NCBI GenBank assembly: GCA_019648995.1
Contig: BLXT01007882.1
Span: forward strand, 2,095,931 to 2,123,239
Reading direction: 5' to 3'
Length of the DNA stretch: 27,309 bases
DNA from: Plakobranchus ocellatus
Lineage: Eukaryota > Mollusca > Gastropoda > Plakobranchidae
Under the pieces are notes generated by a model, which was given only the letters and a program-made list of their open reading frames with translations, ran no database searches and was not told the origin of the DNA. A program made the position numbers and the translations under genes. Below, one piece after another: positions 13,701 to 22,017 of this stretch (the stretch's first letter is position 1; each line of letters starts with the position of its first letter).

Positions 13701-16700
13701 AAGAGATTGACTGGGTCAGAAGCTAGTAAGAAAACGATTCGACTGTACTTTGAATATTATCTTTGTTCTTTTGCAGCTTGAGTTGAACACTAACAGCCTA
13801 ATTGCAACATTACCTACAATTTGCATCCCCTTTTACCTTTTCCGCAGGCAATTTGAAAACCCATGTGCGCATTAATCACTCTAAAGCTCATGAACAGTGC
13901 TGTGAACATTGTGACTTCACCAGCTCCTCTCGCAAGCGTCTTCGGGAGCACTCCAAAACGCATGACCCAAGCCGCGTCTTCCGCTGTCAACAGTGCACCC
14001 ACACATGTTCTAGTGCAAAGGCATTGAGAGCTCATCTGTGCATTCATGACACTGTCAAGCCTTACCAGTGCAGTTTCTGTCCTTATTCTTGCAAGCAAAG
14101 CGGCAACCTTAAGAAGCATGTCCAAAACCTTCACATGGACAAGCTTCAAAAAACATCGGGGAGACACAAGGGAAAGAAACGGCAGATGCATTATAGATCA
14201 GGTAATAAGTCTAGAAATCACTTCACATGCAAGTACAGTGCACACCTGATAATTTGACATCAAAGGGACCAGGCCACTCATTAACATATATGCACATTTT
14301 GTACCTTAAATCAAGTTTTGAAGATGGCAAGCGCTACCAGGGAGAAAGATAATTATTTTGACTATTATGCGGTGATTACGCTTTTTAAAAGAATTTAATT
14401 TATTAGGTCAGGGTGACACATATCCAAGAAGACATTACAAAAACAATAACTTTAATAAGAAACGGGACTATGGTTTCCTGGTGAGCAGAAAAGTGAGAAG
14501 AAAAGATTCCTACTTTACATGAAGCTAACCTCTAGAGTGGCCCACCTCGCGTTTAACAATAAATCCAATTTGAAATATATTATTCATGATTTATTTGCAT
14601 ATTAGTGTCAAGAGTGTCAAGATATGCATATGACCTCAGCAGATTATTATTTCAGCACAAACTAAGAATATTGGAAAACAACTTTCTCGTCGATAGATCT
14701 TTCATGTTGTATGCAATAAATAATTAGCTGTATGAAAAGTAAACACTTATTACTTTTTATAAAAAAAATATCTTCTCTCTCTCTCTCTCTGTTTTCTTGC
14801 TCTCTATTTCTATGTCTTTCTCTTTGTTTCTCTGTCTCTCTTCATCAGTCTCTTCCTTTTTTTCCTCTCTATTTGTCTCTCTTCTTCTCTCTCTCTTACT
14901 CACTCACTCAGTAATATGCCCCCTCTTCCCATTTCTTGGTTTTCTGTTTGAAATAAACAGAGAAATTTAAGCAATTTTTTTTTACTATTTGTTTTCCTCC
15001 CATCTTTCTCTGGGATAAGTGATTTTACTTGTTGAGGTGTTTGTAAGAGGTAGGACTTTATTGTGCTTTAAGATTGACTGGCTTCGTTTTTCATTGCGTT
15101 ATTTTTGTGTGCGCATGTTTTTTTTTTTCAATTGGCGTGTCTAAGAGTTCCCACCCTATTCTCCTGATAAATTATGAGAGAATTCTATATTTCTGTTTAA
15201 AGAGTAAGCACGGCATTTTAAAATGTGATGCTTTTGAAGAAATTGTTCTGTGAAGTTTTTGTGATAAACTGACACATAATATTCAATGCCTAAGAGTTTT
15301 TCCCATTCAAGTTGATAGGATGCACACTGAAACCAAGAGGAAATAAAATTTTTAAAAATTTTTTAAAAAGGTGGGCCAATTTATTAGTGCTTTGCGTGCA
15401 TATTACAAAAAAATTATATGCAAAGTGATAGCGCAAACCATTTTTCCAAAGTGCATTTCTTATTTGTAATAGTTTGATAATGAATTAAAAAACCATTGAA
15501 TATCCACGAAAATTTTATCATATTATTGTCAATATATTCACGATGTGATCAGAAGTCAATATGATATTTAGTGTGTCTTGTGCAGCAAAAAAATGATCTT
15601 TCAATTGATACCAGTCTTGAATATGTTAAAAAATTTGACTTTTGTGATAAAGAGATTAAAATTTCAGCATTTTAGCACATTTTTGTATTGCACTGCCGCA
15701 CCCTGTATGCCCAGGCAGGAAGTATCAGATAAGCTCGCAAGTGCCCGCCAAGTGCCCGCCAGATCTAATTATTTCAGGCAATAAATCTTGGCCCAGCAGC
15801 AATGAGCCTAATGCATGCCTTTTTTTTTTTTCGGCGTAAAAATGGTCAAAACTCAAAAAATCATTAAAAATAAAGCATTCAAGGCAGGGTATTCAAATTT
15901 GTTTTACTTCGAAGATCTGTTTTTTATCATTTGCACGGCCAGATTTCATATACATAAATCAATCAAATAGAAAAACTCATGAGAATTTTTTAAAAACACC
16001 CCCAAAAGGCTGACTTTCAACACTTGTGAGTCTATAAAAAGCCGGGCTTTGAGTGAGTTGAATGAGTTAAGTTTGATCTGAAAACTGGATGAGAGCTGTC
16101 AAATTAAGTATGTCAATTTGGGCAAAAATCTGGTGATAAAGGTTAAGAGGGAATTATTTGGGAATTTTTAAGTGCGTTGAATTAAGTGGAGTGCATTGTA
16201 GAAAGGAGTGCTTTTGAAAAATTTAATTGTAGGTCTGCCACTCTTGATGTTTATAATCCACCTAGCACTAGCAAAAGCTTTGGTCTTTCATTCATTCTAC
16301 ATTGTTTTTGTTTATTCATTTATTTATCAATTTTTTTTTTTGTTAACTATGTTTAAGGTTACTTAAACATCTACAGAATGGCACTGTATCATGTTTAGGC
16401 AAAAGGGGCAGATCTCATTCCATGACCAGTACTCACTGCTGTTGTTCAGAATCAAAGAGGAATTAATGTTTAACGTTAAAATTATCATTTAACCTTGAAT
16501 ATGAATACTTGAATATTAATGTAATTTTAGATTCCTATTTTGGTCATCCTAAGTACTGCAGAATTATTGCAGTAATCAGTTGTATAATGCATGCATGTTT
16601 ATATTTTGTTGTCTACAAAAGCTGAATCTAGGGATGGCCCAAAGTCCAAAGTTAAAGTTCAAAGTGAAAAACATGTGGAGCATTTCAAACAGCACAAGTG

Positions 16701-19700
16701 CACACAGTGTGGTTGTGGCTTTGTAAGGATTGACTCACTACGCTCTCACATGAATCAACACAAGCATGCAAAGGAGCAGGAGGTACATTTGTGAATAGAC
16801 TTACAGAGCTGTAAAGATTCCCAAGCCACACAAACACAAAAAAGTTTGATCTACAACGGATAATGTCTCCTTCTGGTTCAATATTAGTTTGAGAAGAGCA
16901 GTTTATTGAAACACTTTTTTTAATGTTTGTTTTGTATAGCACCCTGTACTTCTTCGCAGCAGTAGTTGCATATCGCATAAAATTATGTCCAGCTAATTAT
17001 AGTGCGATATATTCATTTCAAAAGGGAATATCTAAATTTTCTCACCACAAAAACAGGAAAATCATGAATATGGGGATTTAATTGACTCTTCTCACTCTAG
17101 GGCTAATGTAACAAAAATATATCTATAGTCAAATCCATCTGAAATGTATAGGTTCCAACATAGGATGCAAACTGAAAAAAATTGTAGCAGAGTTTAGCTT
17201 CCATAAGGCATGAAATGTTTTCCCACATGCAGAACAAAATATCATGGGATATATTCTATATTGTTATATTCTATTATTTTTGCACTTTTTTGAAGTAGAC
17301 AGAAATAGACCTTTCTGATTTTGTTTGAGCAGATGGCATTAATCATGCAAAAGGCTGCATGATAAATAAAGTAATTTCAATGATATCCGATTTTTTAAAA
17401 CTAAATTTTGAAATTGGGAATAAAAGCATTTTTTTACATCTATAGGAAAGAAACATTGGATAATGATATGATATGTCAACAGTTACTTTATTTAAGATTT
17501 TGCAGATAATTATAAGATAAAAAAATTATAAAGATGCATCCCTTTCCTTTAGTTTCCTGAAATACTTTTTCGCATACTACCATTCATAATAAACCCCCTT
17601 CCTCTCTTTCTGAGCAGGTAGGACTTAGAAGCAAGAGACATAAAACCTCTCCTTTACAAAAGTCAGTTTCATCAAAATTAAGTCCCAGTCTTGTCTGCAG
17701 TGGCACCAAGCCTCTAGCCTCCTCACCTTTTCAACCTGGTCGCCACAAAACAAGCATGCAATACATTGCAGCTGCTGCATCAAAGCTTTTTGAGGAAAAC
17801 TACATGAGCCCAGAGCAAGCTACCTCTGTGAGATCAGGTGATAAGGGCTGTGATCAACTTCATTCTGATGCCAGGTTCTCTAGCAGAAAGGGAGATAATG
17901 CTCATAGTTCAGCTCCTACTTTTACAGCCATGGAAGCTAATGGGGTTCAGCAGTTATCGTTGGCTTTGACTCTTAGCAAATCTCAGAATAGGAGTGACAT
18001 CCAGCCTGAAAGAGAGCTTTATGCTGCATCAGTGCAAGAACAGCAGCACTTGCCATGGGAGCACGGCTCTTACACAATATCCTTACAGGCAAGCCCTAAC
18101 AAAGTATGCCATATTGACAAATCTAGTTTTGATATGCATAGTGTAGTTGAGCCCACATCATTGTCGCCTCAAACATCCCCCATATCTCTTCAAAACAAAC
18201 TGTCAAATAACAGACTAGGACTGGTCTCAAACTCAACAGAAAGGGTATGTCAACAAACAAATCTTCCTGGCTCTTTTGTGAGGCAGTGTTCTGATAATAG
18301 TGCACAACAGGGAAAACAGCAGCATCAGCTTGTGATAGGTAACCAATTGGAGCAGCCTATTACACAACAACTAGCAGCAACAGATACAGCTATGATAAAG
18401 TTGAAAGCTGCGAAAGATGTAAAGCAATCTCTTGTTTTCACACACCAGGTAAAATTTTGTGCTTTGCTTTTTTAAACATTTTCCTTCTCATTTTCTGTTT
18501 TTTCCCCTTTTCTTGGCTTCAAATTGTGCATATATGATTGAAGATAGTACAATTCTGCTAAATGATGAATAATCTTACCTGTGTTCTTCCTTTCTCAGTC
18601 ATTTTATATAGCCTTCATTCATACTTTGACTACATCATGTAACTTCTTTCTTTTCCTTATTTGTCACTCATTGCTTACCAATAATACTTTCCAAAATGTG
18701 CAGGAGGAGGATACGAGCAGTCAAGAAGCATCTTTCAATTTCCAGCTAGTTCCTCAGGTACTGACACCTCAAGCTGACTCTTCCCAGACTTCTGTTCTTG
18801 CTCAGGTGAGGTCTGTAGGCAATTGTAGAATGAGATGCTGCTTTATAAAATCAATCCTCCCTCAAGATTTCTCTGTATACTTGAGTCAATAGTTTTAGTT
18901 GCATTTTGAATCATTGATACAGCTACAAAATGTAACTTTGGCAATGGTAAAACCTGTGTAGTTATTGCGATTCTGTGTTGAAATATTGGGATTTAACATT
19001 TTGAAAAAACTATAAATAAATGGGCAACAAAGTTTAAAACTCCTTTTTCTCAAAAGTGTTGCATGTGATATCCACCTCATCAAGTCTGATCCTAAGATGT
19101 AATGAATTTTTTTGTATCATAAAAATATTACAAAAGCTTTCAGATTTTGCTTTGTATTTGATCAAAATGTGTTGAAGTAGTCTACGTTAAAAGAATAGCC
19201 ATCAAGGGAGATGGAGTAATCAAACAAGTTGGTTTCGGTTGATGACGGTGTGAACTATTATTTATCACAGGTCTACTGTCAGTGGCAATACACATCTTCA
19301 ATTATAAATGTTTTAGTTATGGAACTATTCCCTATTTTTTTTTATTTGTCTTTTGCAAACTTCTGAAAAAGTTGCTACCACTCATTTCCCGTTCACTTCA
19401 ATTATTGATTCCAAGTCTAGATCTAAATCTAGATCTATCCTCAATTCACACTCACAGCAACCAATTGTCACGGACCTATTTCTCTTGAATACATCTCCTT
19501 AAAATTCATCCTGCATTTTTTTACCGTGTTTTTTTTTTTTTTTTTGGCTTTAAGGTTTATTAGCCTTGTAGAATTTTTACCAATAGTGAAATTATACAGT
19601 TTAATTGGTAAACCCCTGTGATGACATTTACATTATGGTTTTGTTTCTGGTCATAAAAATAGCGAGTCTTGTCCATGAAACAATTTTTATTTCAAATGTA

Positions 19701-22011
19701 TAGAGGCTGAGAAGGCTGTAGATTTTGAAAAGAAGAGAAATCATGAATGACAGTTTTTTTTTTTAATTTTGAAAATGAGCGTGAAAAATTTGTATTGATT
19801 TTTATAAAATATTTTGAAAAATATTGAAATGACATTATGTGTCAAATAAAGGAGTCTAAATTTACCCTATCTATACAAAGTGTTTTATTGTCATATCTGT
19901 ACATCGGGGGTAACTGAGTGCCCCCAAATTTTAGTATTAATATAGTCTTAACCATACATGTGAGGTAGTTTGGTTTGGTTTGGTTTTTTGAACATAGTCC
20001 CCAACGAGGTGATCTCAGGCTCTGAGGCCCTTCGTCAGGCCAGGGCGCTGGTGGCGGGGCTCAAACCTGCAACAGAAGGGTCCCTGCAGATCTCAGGGTG
20101 GATTCGCTATCCACTATGCCACTGAGGCTCCTCGTGTGGGGTAACTGTGTGTCCCCATACCGCATATAGAAAAAAAATTGCTATATACCCATCTGTACGT
20201 CGGGAGTAACCAAATCACCCTATACTTTACATATAGTAAAAAATAATGGAGGGTTTCAGAAATGACCTCAGATCAGTTCAATATTGATTTTCTGTCAATC
20301 ATTATTCTGTAATCATATGTCAAACTGGATTTTTGAGGCATAGTGAAAAGCTGAAAAAAAAATTCCCATTTGAAGTGTTTTTAAAAAATTAAAAACAAAC
20401 CTTGGGGTAACAAAATTATCCCACACTTACGGCTAGGGTTAAGTTACAACAATTTTGTTACTTTTCACAATACTTGCCACTAGGAATATGAATCTATTCA
20501 TTGGTGGTTTAACCTTTTTTCAGTTATATGTGAAGTATTTTGCTTTAAAAAAAATCACTTGTAAGCAAACTTACTATATCAAGACAATTCTAATCCTCAG
20601 CATGTTATGCATCCTGTTGTTGTACCACAAGCCCAGGCCCAGGTTCAACCTGTTCAACATATCCAGATAGTGTGGCAAGGAGTGGCGGCAACCACGGCAC
20701 AGTCTGAAGTTGCAGGTCTGCCCGCCAGTCAGCAGCATATTATGTTGCAGGTTGGTGATGATGAAGGGAATTCAATTGCTAACTTTTTGTAAATATTTTT
20801 AAGCTTTGGGCAATGCACCTTAATAATTGTATAAGCTCATATTTTCCTTTCATGATTCTCGAGCTTCTCAGAAAAATGGAATAACTGTACATTCACCTCT
20901 GGAATTTCTAATATTTTCATGTTAATAGATCTATGGGGAACCATTCTCAAATAAGCTCAAGCTAGTGTTGGAACATTAGAGTAAAGCACACAGTTTTCAT
21001 GAAATGTAGGTTCTCTTCAACAGAAAGGGCAAATGATGAAAAAAACAAACAAATGCAGAATAATGAACTTGTTACTGTTAATGTAAGGCACATAATTTTG
21101 AAGATGAAAGACTGCTGAAGTAGGAAAAAATGAATTTGAGAAGTAAATACAACAAGTACATGAGTTCTTTAATCTTATATTTTGCCATGAAGAGCTCTTT
21201 TCTGGCTGGAGATTCTTAAAGTTTTATTTCTCAAGAAAACTTGTTTTCCCAACATGCAACATTGAAAGTTCATGATACATTTAATAAAAATTATTCTGTT
21301 TCAAGTCAATTCATAACAAACTTATGCCTGATTTCATTGTACCATACTGGGAGATATTGCTTGGAACGTAATGCTTTATATCAATAATTTTTCAGTTGAT
21401 CAGCCCTTTTAACCAGGCAACAGTATGGCAGATATATGAACTTGATGACAATATATTATAACACTGGTAGTGCTTAAAAAAAAAAGGTTCTCAGGGCAGC
21501 ATTGGTTTGATTCGATTCAAAGCTATTTTTAGAGCATGTTTCACCTATGTGTTACTTTTTATTGTAAATGTGGCTTGGCCTAATTAAACTGTTGAGAGAT
21601 AGTTTTTTTCTACTAATAATATTAATTGAAGCTGACTGCATCGGATTTCATGCAATATATTTTCATGTCCAGGACTGTGGTCCAAACCAAGTGGAAGTTT
21701 TGAGCATTCCATATAATCAGCTTCGTGCTGGACCAACCTCAGGTCAAATCCCTGCTGGGACCAAAGTCTTTCAAGTGGCAAGCAGCACTGGGAGCATCAG
21801 CTATGAACCTGAGCAAGCACAGCAGGTCTTTGGACAGCATAGAGAGGCTGGCAATAACAACCAGAGGAGGACAGTAAACCCACATAACAATAACTTAATT
21901 AGAGAAAGTATTATTGAAGGCGTTAAAGTAAGCGATAAATTTCAAAATTTAAGAGGAGAGAGAAAGGTTGAGAAGGTTGTCTTGGAGCAAACCGGCCCAG
22001 CAGACACTTGA
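3477..22011 (+). CDS. ZFP64: ZFP64-like C2H2 zinc-finger transcription factor, 12 coding exons
   Basis: Twelve exons join in phase (coordinates in the summary) to a 5061-nt CDS of 1686 codons plus TGA. Residues C13, C16, H29 and C34 form an N-terminal C2HC finger inside a DIHICGSC context like vertebrate ZFP64. Residues 35-866 lack fingers and are rich in Ser, Thr, Gln and Asn. A KPKKRLGK cluster (844-851) could be a nuclear signal. Ten C2H2 fingers follow, with first cysteines at 889, 919, 947, 975, 1003, 1031, 1060, 1088, 1116 and 1186. Most linkers are TGE[R/K]PF-like. The tail (1207-1686) is Gln-rich. Family knowledge: ZFP64 is a nuclear DNA-binding regulator, known in mammals for activating the KMT2A (MLL) promoter. 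Human ZFP64 is roughly 680 residues, so this protein is much longer, mostly through the linker and tail. The ATG at 3477 has G at -3 and +4 and lies 22 nt after a strong acceptor, so a 5' UTR exon lies upstream. The exon model is from sequence alone; orthology is by recognition of finger order. Confidence 0.92.
4701..5644 (+). other. Intron 1
   Basis: 944 bp between gtaagt and TTTTCAG. It is AT-rich with several long T runs around 5280-5400. I see no transposon domain or RNA gene in it. Confidence 0.85.
5645..7019 (+). CDS. ZFP64: ZFP64-like coding exon 2: large finger-free linker
   Basis: Codes residues 409-866 plus the first base of 867. The acceptor is TTTTCAG at 5644 and the donor CCAG|gtatgt at 7020, phase 1. 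It is one uninterrupted 1375-nt exon rich in Ser, Asn, Gln, Thr and His, with no finger and no domain I recognise. A basic KPKKRLGK stretch lies near its end. The long open frame and clean sites at both ends make it a real exon. Most of the extra length compared with vertebrate ZFP64 sits here and in exon 1. Confidence 0.9.
7020..8385 (+). other. Intron 2
   Basis: 1366 bp between gtatgt and ATTTCAG. It is unique-looking AT-rich sequence with no recognisable repeat family or gene. Confidence 0.85.
8386..8470 (+). CDS. ZFP64: ZFP64-like coding exon 3: first half of C2H2 finger 1
   Basis: Acceptor TATTTCAG at 8385; donor TGCAG|gtaaac at 8471. The split codon G|GA joins exon 2 in phase. It encodes a Lys/Glu-rich lead and then FTCKFDKC, the two cysteines of finger 1 with C-x4-C spacing, as in vertebrate ZFP64. 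It ends in phase 2 (AG|G, Arg). At 85 nt it is too short to stand out as an ORF, and was found by matching the finger and its phases. Confidence 0.9.
8471..8813 (+). other. Intron 3
   Basis: 343 bp interrupting finger 1 just after its second cysteine. It contains a C/T-rich patch at about 8522-8560 and nothing else notable. Confidence 0.85.
8814..8977 (+). CDS. ZFP64: ZFP64-like coding exon 4: fingers 1 (end), 2 and 3 (start)
   Basis: Acceptor ATCCAG at 8813; donor TTTTT|gtgagt at 8978, phase 1. It begins [12 protein letters not shown], which supplies the histidines of finger 1 (H907, H911). Finger 2 is complete (C919, C922, H935, H939). Finger 3 starts with C947, and its second Cys codon is split across intron 4. 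Linkers THTGERPF and HEGTKPF are canonical. Confidence 0.94.
8978..9984 (+). other. Intron 4, part before the retrotransposon
   Basis: Non-coding sequence with a short simple-repeat patch at about 9349-9411 (TG-rich, then TGCC/TGTC units). No gene is seen. Intron 4 runs 8978-11960 and is the longest intron in the gene. Confidence 0.75.
9985..11540 (+). mobile_element. Broken non-LTR (LINE) retrotransposon, endonuclease tail plus reverse transcriptase
   Basis: Translating pieces in shifting frames gives the end of an apurinic-type endonuclease near 9997-10150 ([21 protein letters not shown]). A Lys-rich spacer follows near 10320-10500 ([16 protein letters not shown]). Reverse transcriptase blocks are at 10612-10890 ([31 protein letters not shown]) and 11235-11460 ([25 protein letters not shown], the YADD catalytic motif). 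Stops and frameshifts occur throughout, and the RT palm is interrupted by about 300 bp of unrelated order (next entry). The style resembles RTE-type elements common in invertebrates, but I cannot settle the clade. It is in the same orientation as the host gene, inside intron 4, and certainly inactive. Confidence 0.85.
10921..11210 (+). repeat. Direct repeat copy 1 inside the LINE
   Basis: Starts CAAGTTAAAAAATTCAA and is closely similar along its length to 11541-11850. Shared blocks include ATATAATGGAATATT, TTTTTAAGATGACA, GAAAATCTGAA, TTGTGTTCATAATGTATTGGA and GCAAGATATATCTGAGGCAC. It separates the FNDYSKAF block from the [10 protein letters not shown] block of the reverse transcriptase, where it does not belong. 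Confidence 0.85.
11541..11850 (+). repeat. Direct repeat copy 2, native LINE 3' region
   Basis: This copy lies after the YADD block. Its start reads [10 protein letters not shown] in one frame, the KF.YLG motif that normally follows the reverse transcriptase in these LINEs, so this copy is probably in its original place. It ends about 110 bp before exon 5. Copies differ by scattered substitutions and small indels, including a roughly 20-bp extra segment near 11817-11835. Confidence 0.85.
11961..12033 (+). CDS. ZFP64: ZFP64-like coding exon 5: small exon completing finger 3
   Basis: This 73-nt exon begins with GT, completing the TGT Cys codon (C950), after acceptor ATCATCAG at 11960. It ends AA before gtaggt at 12034, phase 2. 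It encodes [17 protein letters not shown] and the linker SNERPYK, closely matching the vertebrate SSSLNKHLRIHSDERPFK segment. It lies about 110 bp after the retrotransposon-derived part of intron 4. Confidence 0.93.
12034..12474 (+). other. Intron 5
   Basis: 441 bp between fingers 3 and 4, AT-rich, with no recognisable element. Confidence 0.85.
12475..12677 (+). CDS. ZFP64: ZFP64-like coding exon 6: fingers 4, 5 and start of 6
   Basis: Acceptor TTGTCTAG at 12474; donor AAAG|gtgaat at 12678, phase 1. Finger 4 (C975, C978, H991, H995) carries CPYASRNSS. Finger 5 (C1003, C1006, H1019, H1023) carries [14 protein letters not shown]. Both are close to identical in vertebrate ZFP64 and are the strongest orthology evidence in the window. 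Finger 6 starts with C1031 and C1034 and is cut before its Gly-Asn-Leu-Lys helix. Confidence 0.96.
12678..13847 (+). other. Intron 6, with an acidic coding-like stretch on the minus strand
   Basis: 1170 bp inside finger 6. On the minus strand, bases 13096-12935 are open for 54 codons with no ATG and very acidic ([25 protein letters not shown]). An adjacent frame reads [21 protein letters not shown] and GATCTAGA motifs underlie the Asp-Leu part. This may be a decayed transposon ORF. The rest of the intron is featureless. Confidence 0.5.
13848..14201 (+). CDS. ZFP64: ZFP64-like coding exon 7: fingers 6 (end) to 9
   Basis: Acceptor TTTCCGCAG at 13847; donor TCAG|gtaata at 14202, phase 1. It supplies H1047 and H1052 of finger 6, then finger 7 (C1060, C1063, H1076, H1080), finger 8 (C1088, C1091, H1104, H1108) and finger 9 (C1116, C1119, H1132, H1137). 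Finger 7 lacks a TGE-type linker before it, also as in vertebrate ZFP64. A basic tail (GRHKGKKRQ) follows finger 9. Confidence 0.95.
14202..15837 (+). other. Intron 7, first part, with a CT-rich low-complexity tract
   Basis: A degenerate TC/TTC tract runs at about 14771-14908. At 15133-15148 the sequence TGGCGTGTCTAAGAGT is the exact inverse of 6-21 in this window. At about 15743-15765 an AAGTGCCCGCC unit is repeated twice in tandem. No gene is seen. Confidence 0.6.
15838..16057 (+). mobile_element. End fragment of a piggyBac-like element (second family copy)
   Basis: The reverse complement of this segment aligns along its whole length with 22018-22247. Both start CTCACTCAAAGC. Later they share TGCAAATGA, an 18-nt block TAAAACAAATTTGAATAC, and TTAATGATTTTTTGA. 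The flank after 16057 is TTGA, one base from the TTAA target. The opposite end was not found, so the copy is truncated or rearranged. Confidence 0.75.
16058..16621 (+). other. Intron 7, last part
   Basis: Non-coding sequence with T-rich runs near 16310-16345, leading to the weak acceptor of exon 8. No recognisable element. Confidence 0.7.
16622..16782 (+). CDS. ZFP64: ZFP64-like coding exon 8: separate last finger (10)
   Basis: Acceptor CTACAAAAG at 16621, with a poor pyrimidine tract; donor GGAG|gtacat at 16783, phase 0. After a Lys-rich lead it encodes [21 protein letters not shown] (C1186, C1189, H1202, H1206). This matches the isolated last finger of vertebrate ZFP64 (DSLRSHKRQH). It is set about 50 residues from finger 9. 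Confidence 0.9.
16783..17617 (+). other. Intron 8
   Basis: 835 bp, AT-rich. No recognisable gene or repeat. It ends in a good pyrimidine tract (CCCCCTTCCTCTCTTTC). Confidence 0.85.
17618..18448 (+). CDS. ZFP64: ZFP64-like coding exon 9: Gln/Ser-rich C-terminal region
   Basis: Acceptor TGAGCAG at 17617; donor ACCAG|gtaaaa at 18449. It is phase 0 at both ends and codes residues 1214-1490. It opens with a basic stretch (LRSKRHK) that may help nuclear import or DNA contact. It continues with low-complexity Ser/Gln/Leu-rich sequence and no known domain. The frame is open before the first ATG at 17756, so the exon starts at the acceptor and not at that ATG. Confidence 0.9.
18704..18805 (+). CDS. 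ZFP64: ZFP64-like coding exon 10: short Gln-rich exon
   Basis: This 102-nt exon is phase 0 at both ends (34 codons, residues 1491-1524), so it could be skipped without a frameshift. Acceptor AATGTGCAG at 18703; donor GCTCAG|gtgagg at 18806. It encodes an acidic start (EEDTSS) and then [13 protein letters not shown]. The evidence is the splice sites and the composition shared with flanking exons. Confidence 0.82.
18806..19905 (+). other. Intron 10, part before the SINE
   Basis: Non-coding. An AGATCT-rich tract lies at 19416-19437. On the minus strand it encodes [17 protein letters not shown] in a short open frame (about 19500-19381). The rest is AT-rich with a long T run near 19526-19545. Confidence 0.55.
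19906..20422. repeat. Four diverged GGGGTAAC..CCCC hairpin repeats
   Basis: Related short hairpins lie at 19906-19925 (GGGGGTAACTGAGTGCCCCC), 20138-20156 (GGGGTAACTGTGTGTCCCC), 20202-20220 (GGGAGTAACCAAATCACCC) and 20404-20422 (GGGGTAACAAAATTATCCC). The first and third are preceded by ATCTGTAC[A/G]TCGGG. A SINE is inserted between copies one and two. Confidence 0.65.
19968..20134 (-). mobile_element. tRNA-derived SINE
   Basis: On the minus strand the element starts near GGAGCCTCAG. It has an A-box-like TGGCATAGTGG (20121-20111) and a B-box-like GGTTTGAGCCC (20067-20057). A body follows (GGCCTGACGAAGGGCC..CTCGTTGGGGACTATG), then an AAACC-repeat tail at 19968-19990. Likely target-site duplications TGTGAGGTA (19959-19967) and TGTGGGGTA (20135-20143) match at 8 of 9 bases. 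It has lost tRNA folding, so it is a SINE and not a tRNA gene. The family was not identified. Confidence 0.8.
20601..20750 (+). CDS. ZFP64: ZFP64-like coding exon 11: Gln/Val-rich exon
   Basis: Acceptor AATCCTCAG at 20600; donor TTGCAG|gttggt at 20751, weaker than the other donors. Phase 0 at both ends, 50 codons, residues 1525-1574. It encodes alternating Gln and hydrophobic residues ([20 protein letters not shown]) and holds one Trp. If the donor is not used, the frame runs 13 more codons ([13 protein letters not shown]) to a stop at 20790, so an alternative shorter C-terminus is conceivable. Confidence 0.82.
20751..21672 (+). other. Intron 11
   Basis: 922 bp of AT-rich sequence with no recognisable transposon or gene. 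An AATAAA at about 21283 could serve an alternative transcript ending after exon 11, but nothing else supports this. Confidence 0.75.
21673..22011 (+). CDS. ZFP64: ZFP64-like coding exon 12: C-terminus and stop
   Basis: Acceptor TGTCCAG at 21672; TGA at 22009-22011. It codes residues 1575-1686. It starts [17 protein letters not shown], and the last 50 residues become charged and Asn-rich. The coding sequence ends two bases before a TTAA at 22014 that flanks a piggyBac-like element. An internal AAA|gtaagc at 21928 (phase 0) looks like a usable donor, so the last 28 codons may be optional. Confidence 0.78.
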   Translation, partial: DCGPNQVEVLSIPYNQLRAGPTSGQIPAGTKVFQVASSTGSISYEPEQAQQVFGQHREAGNNNQRRTVNPHNNNLIRESIIEGVKVSDKFQNLRGERKVEKVVLEQTGPADT

Positions 22012-22017
22012 ATTTAA

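Noticed and set aside
13814-14191. 125-codon minus-strand open frame
   Set aside because: It is the antisense shadow of the zinc-finger exon 7; its cysteines and repeats come from the finger codons.
14771-14908. Coding-like Leu/Ser/Phe-rich frame in the CT tract
   Set aside because: The composition comes from a TC-rich simple repeat.
20049-20131. Candidate tRNA gene on the minus strand
   Set aside because: A- and B-boxes are present, but the acceptor and anticodon stems do not close and an AAACC tail follows, so it is a SINE.
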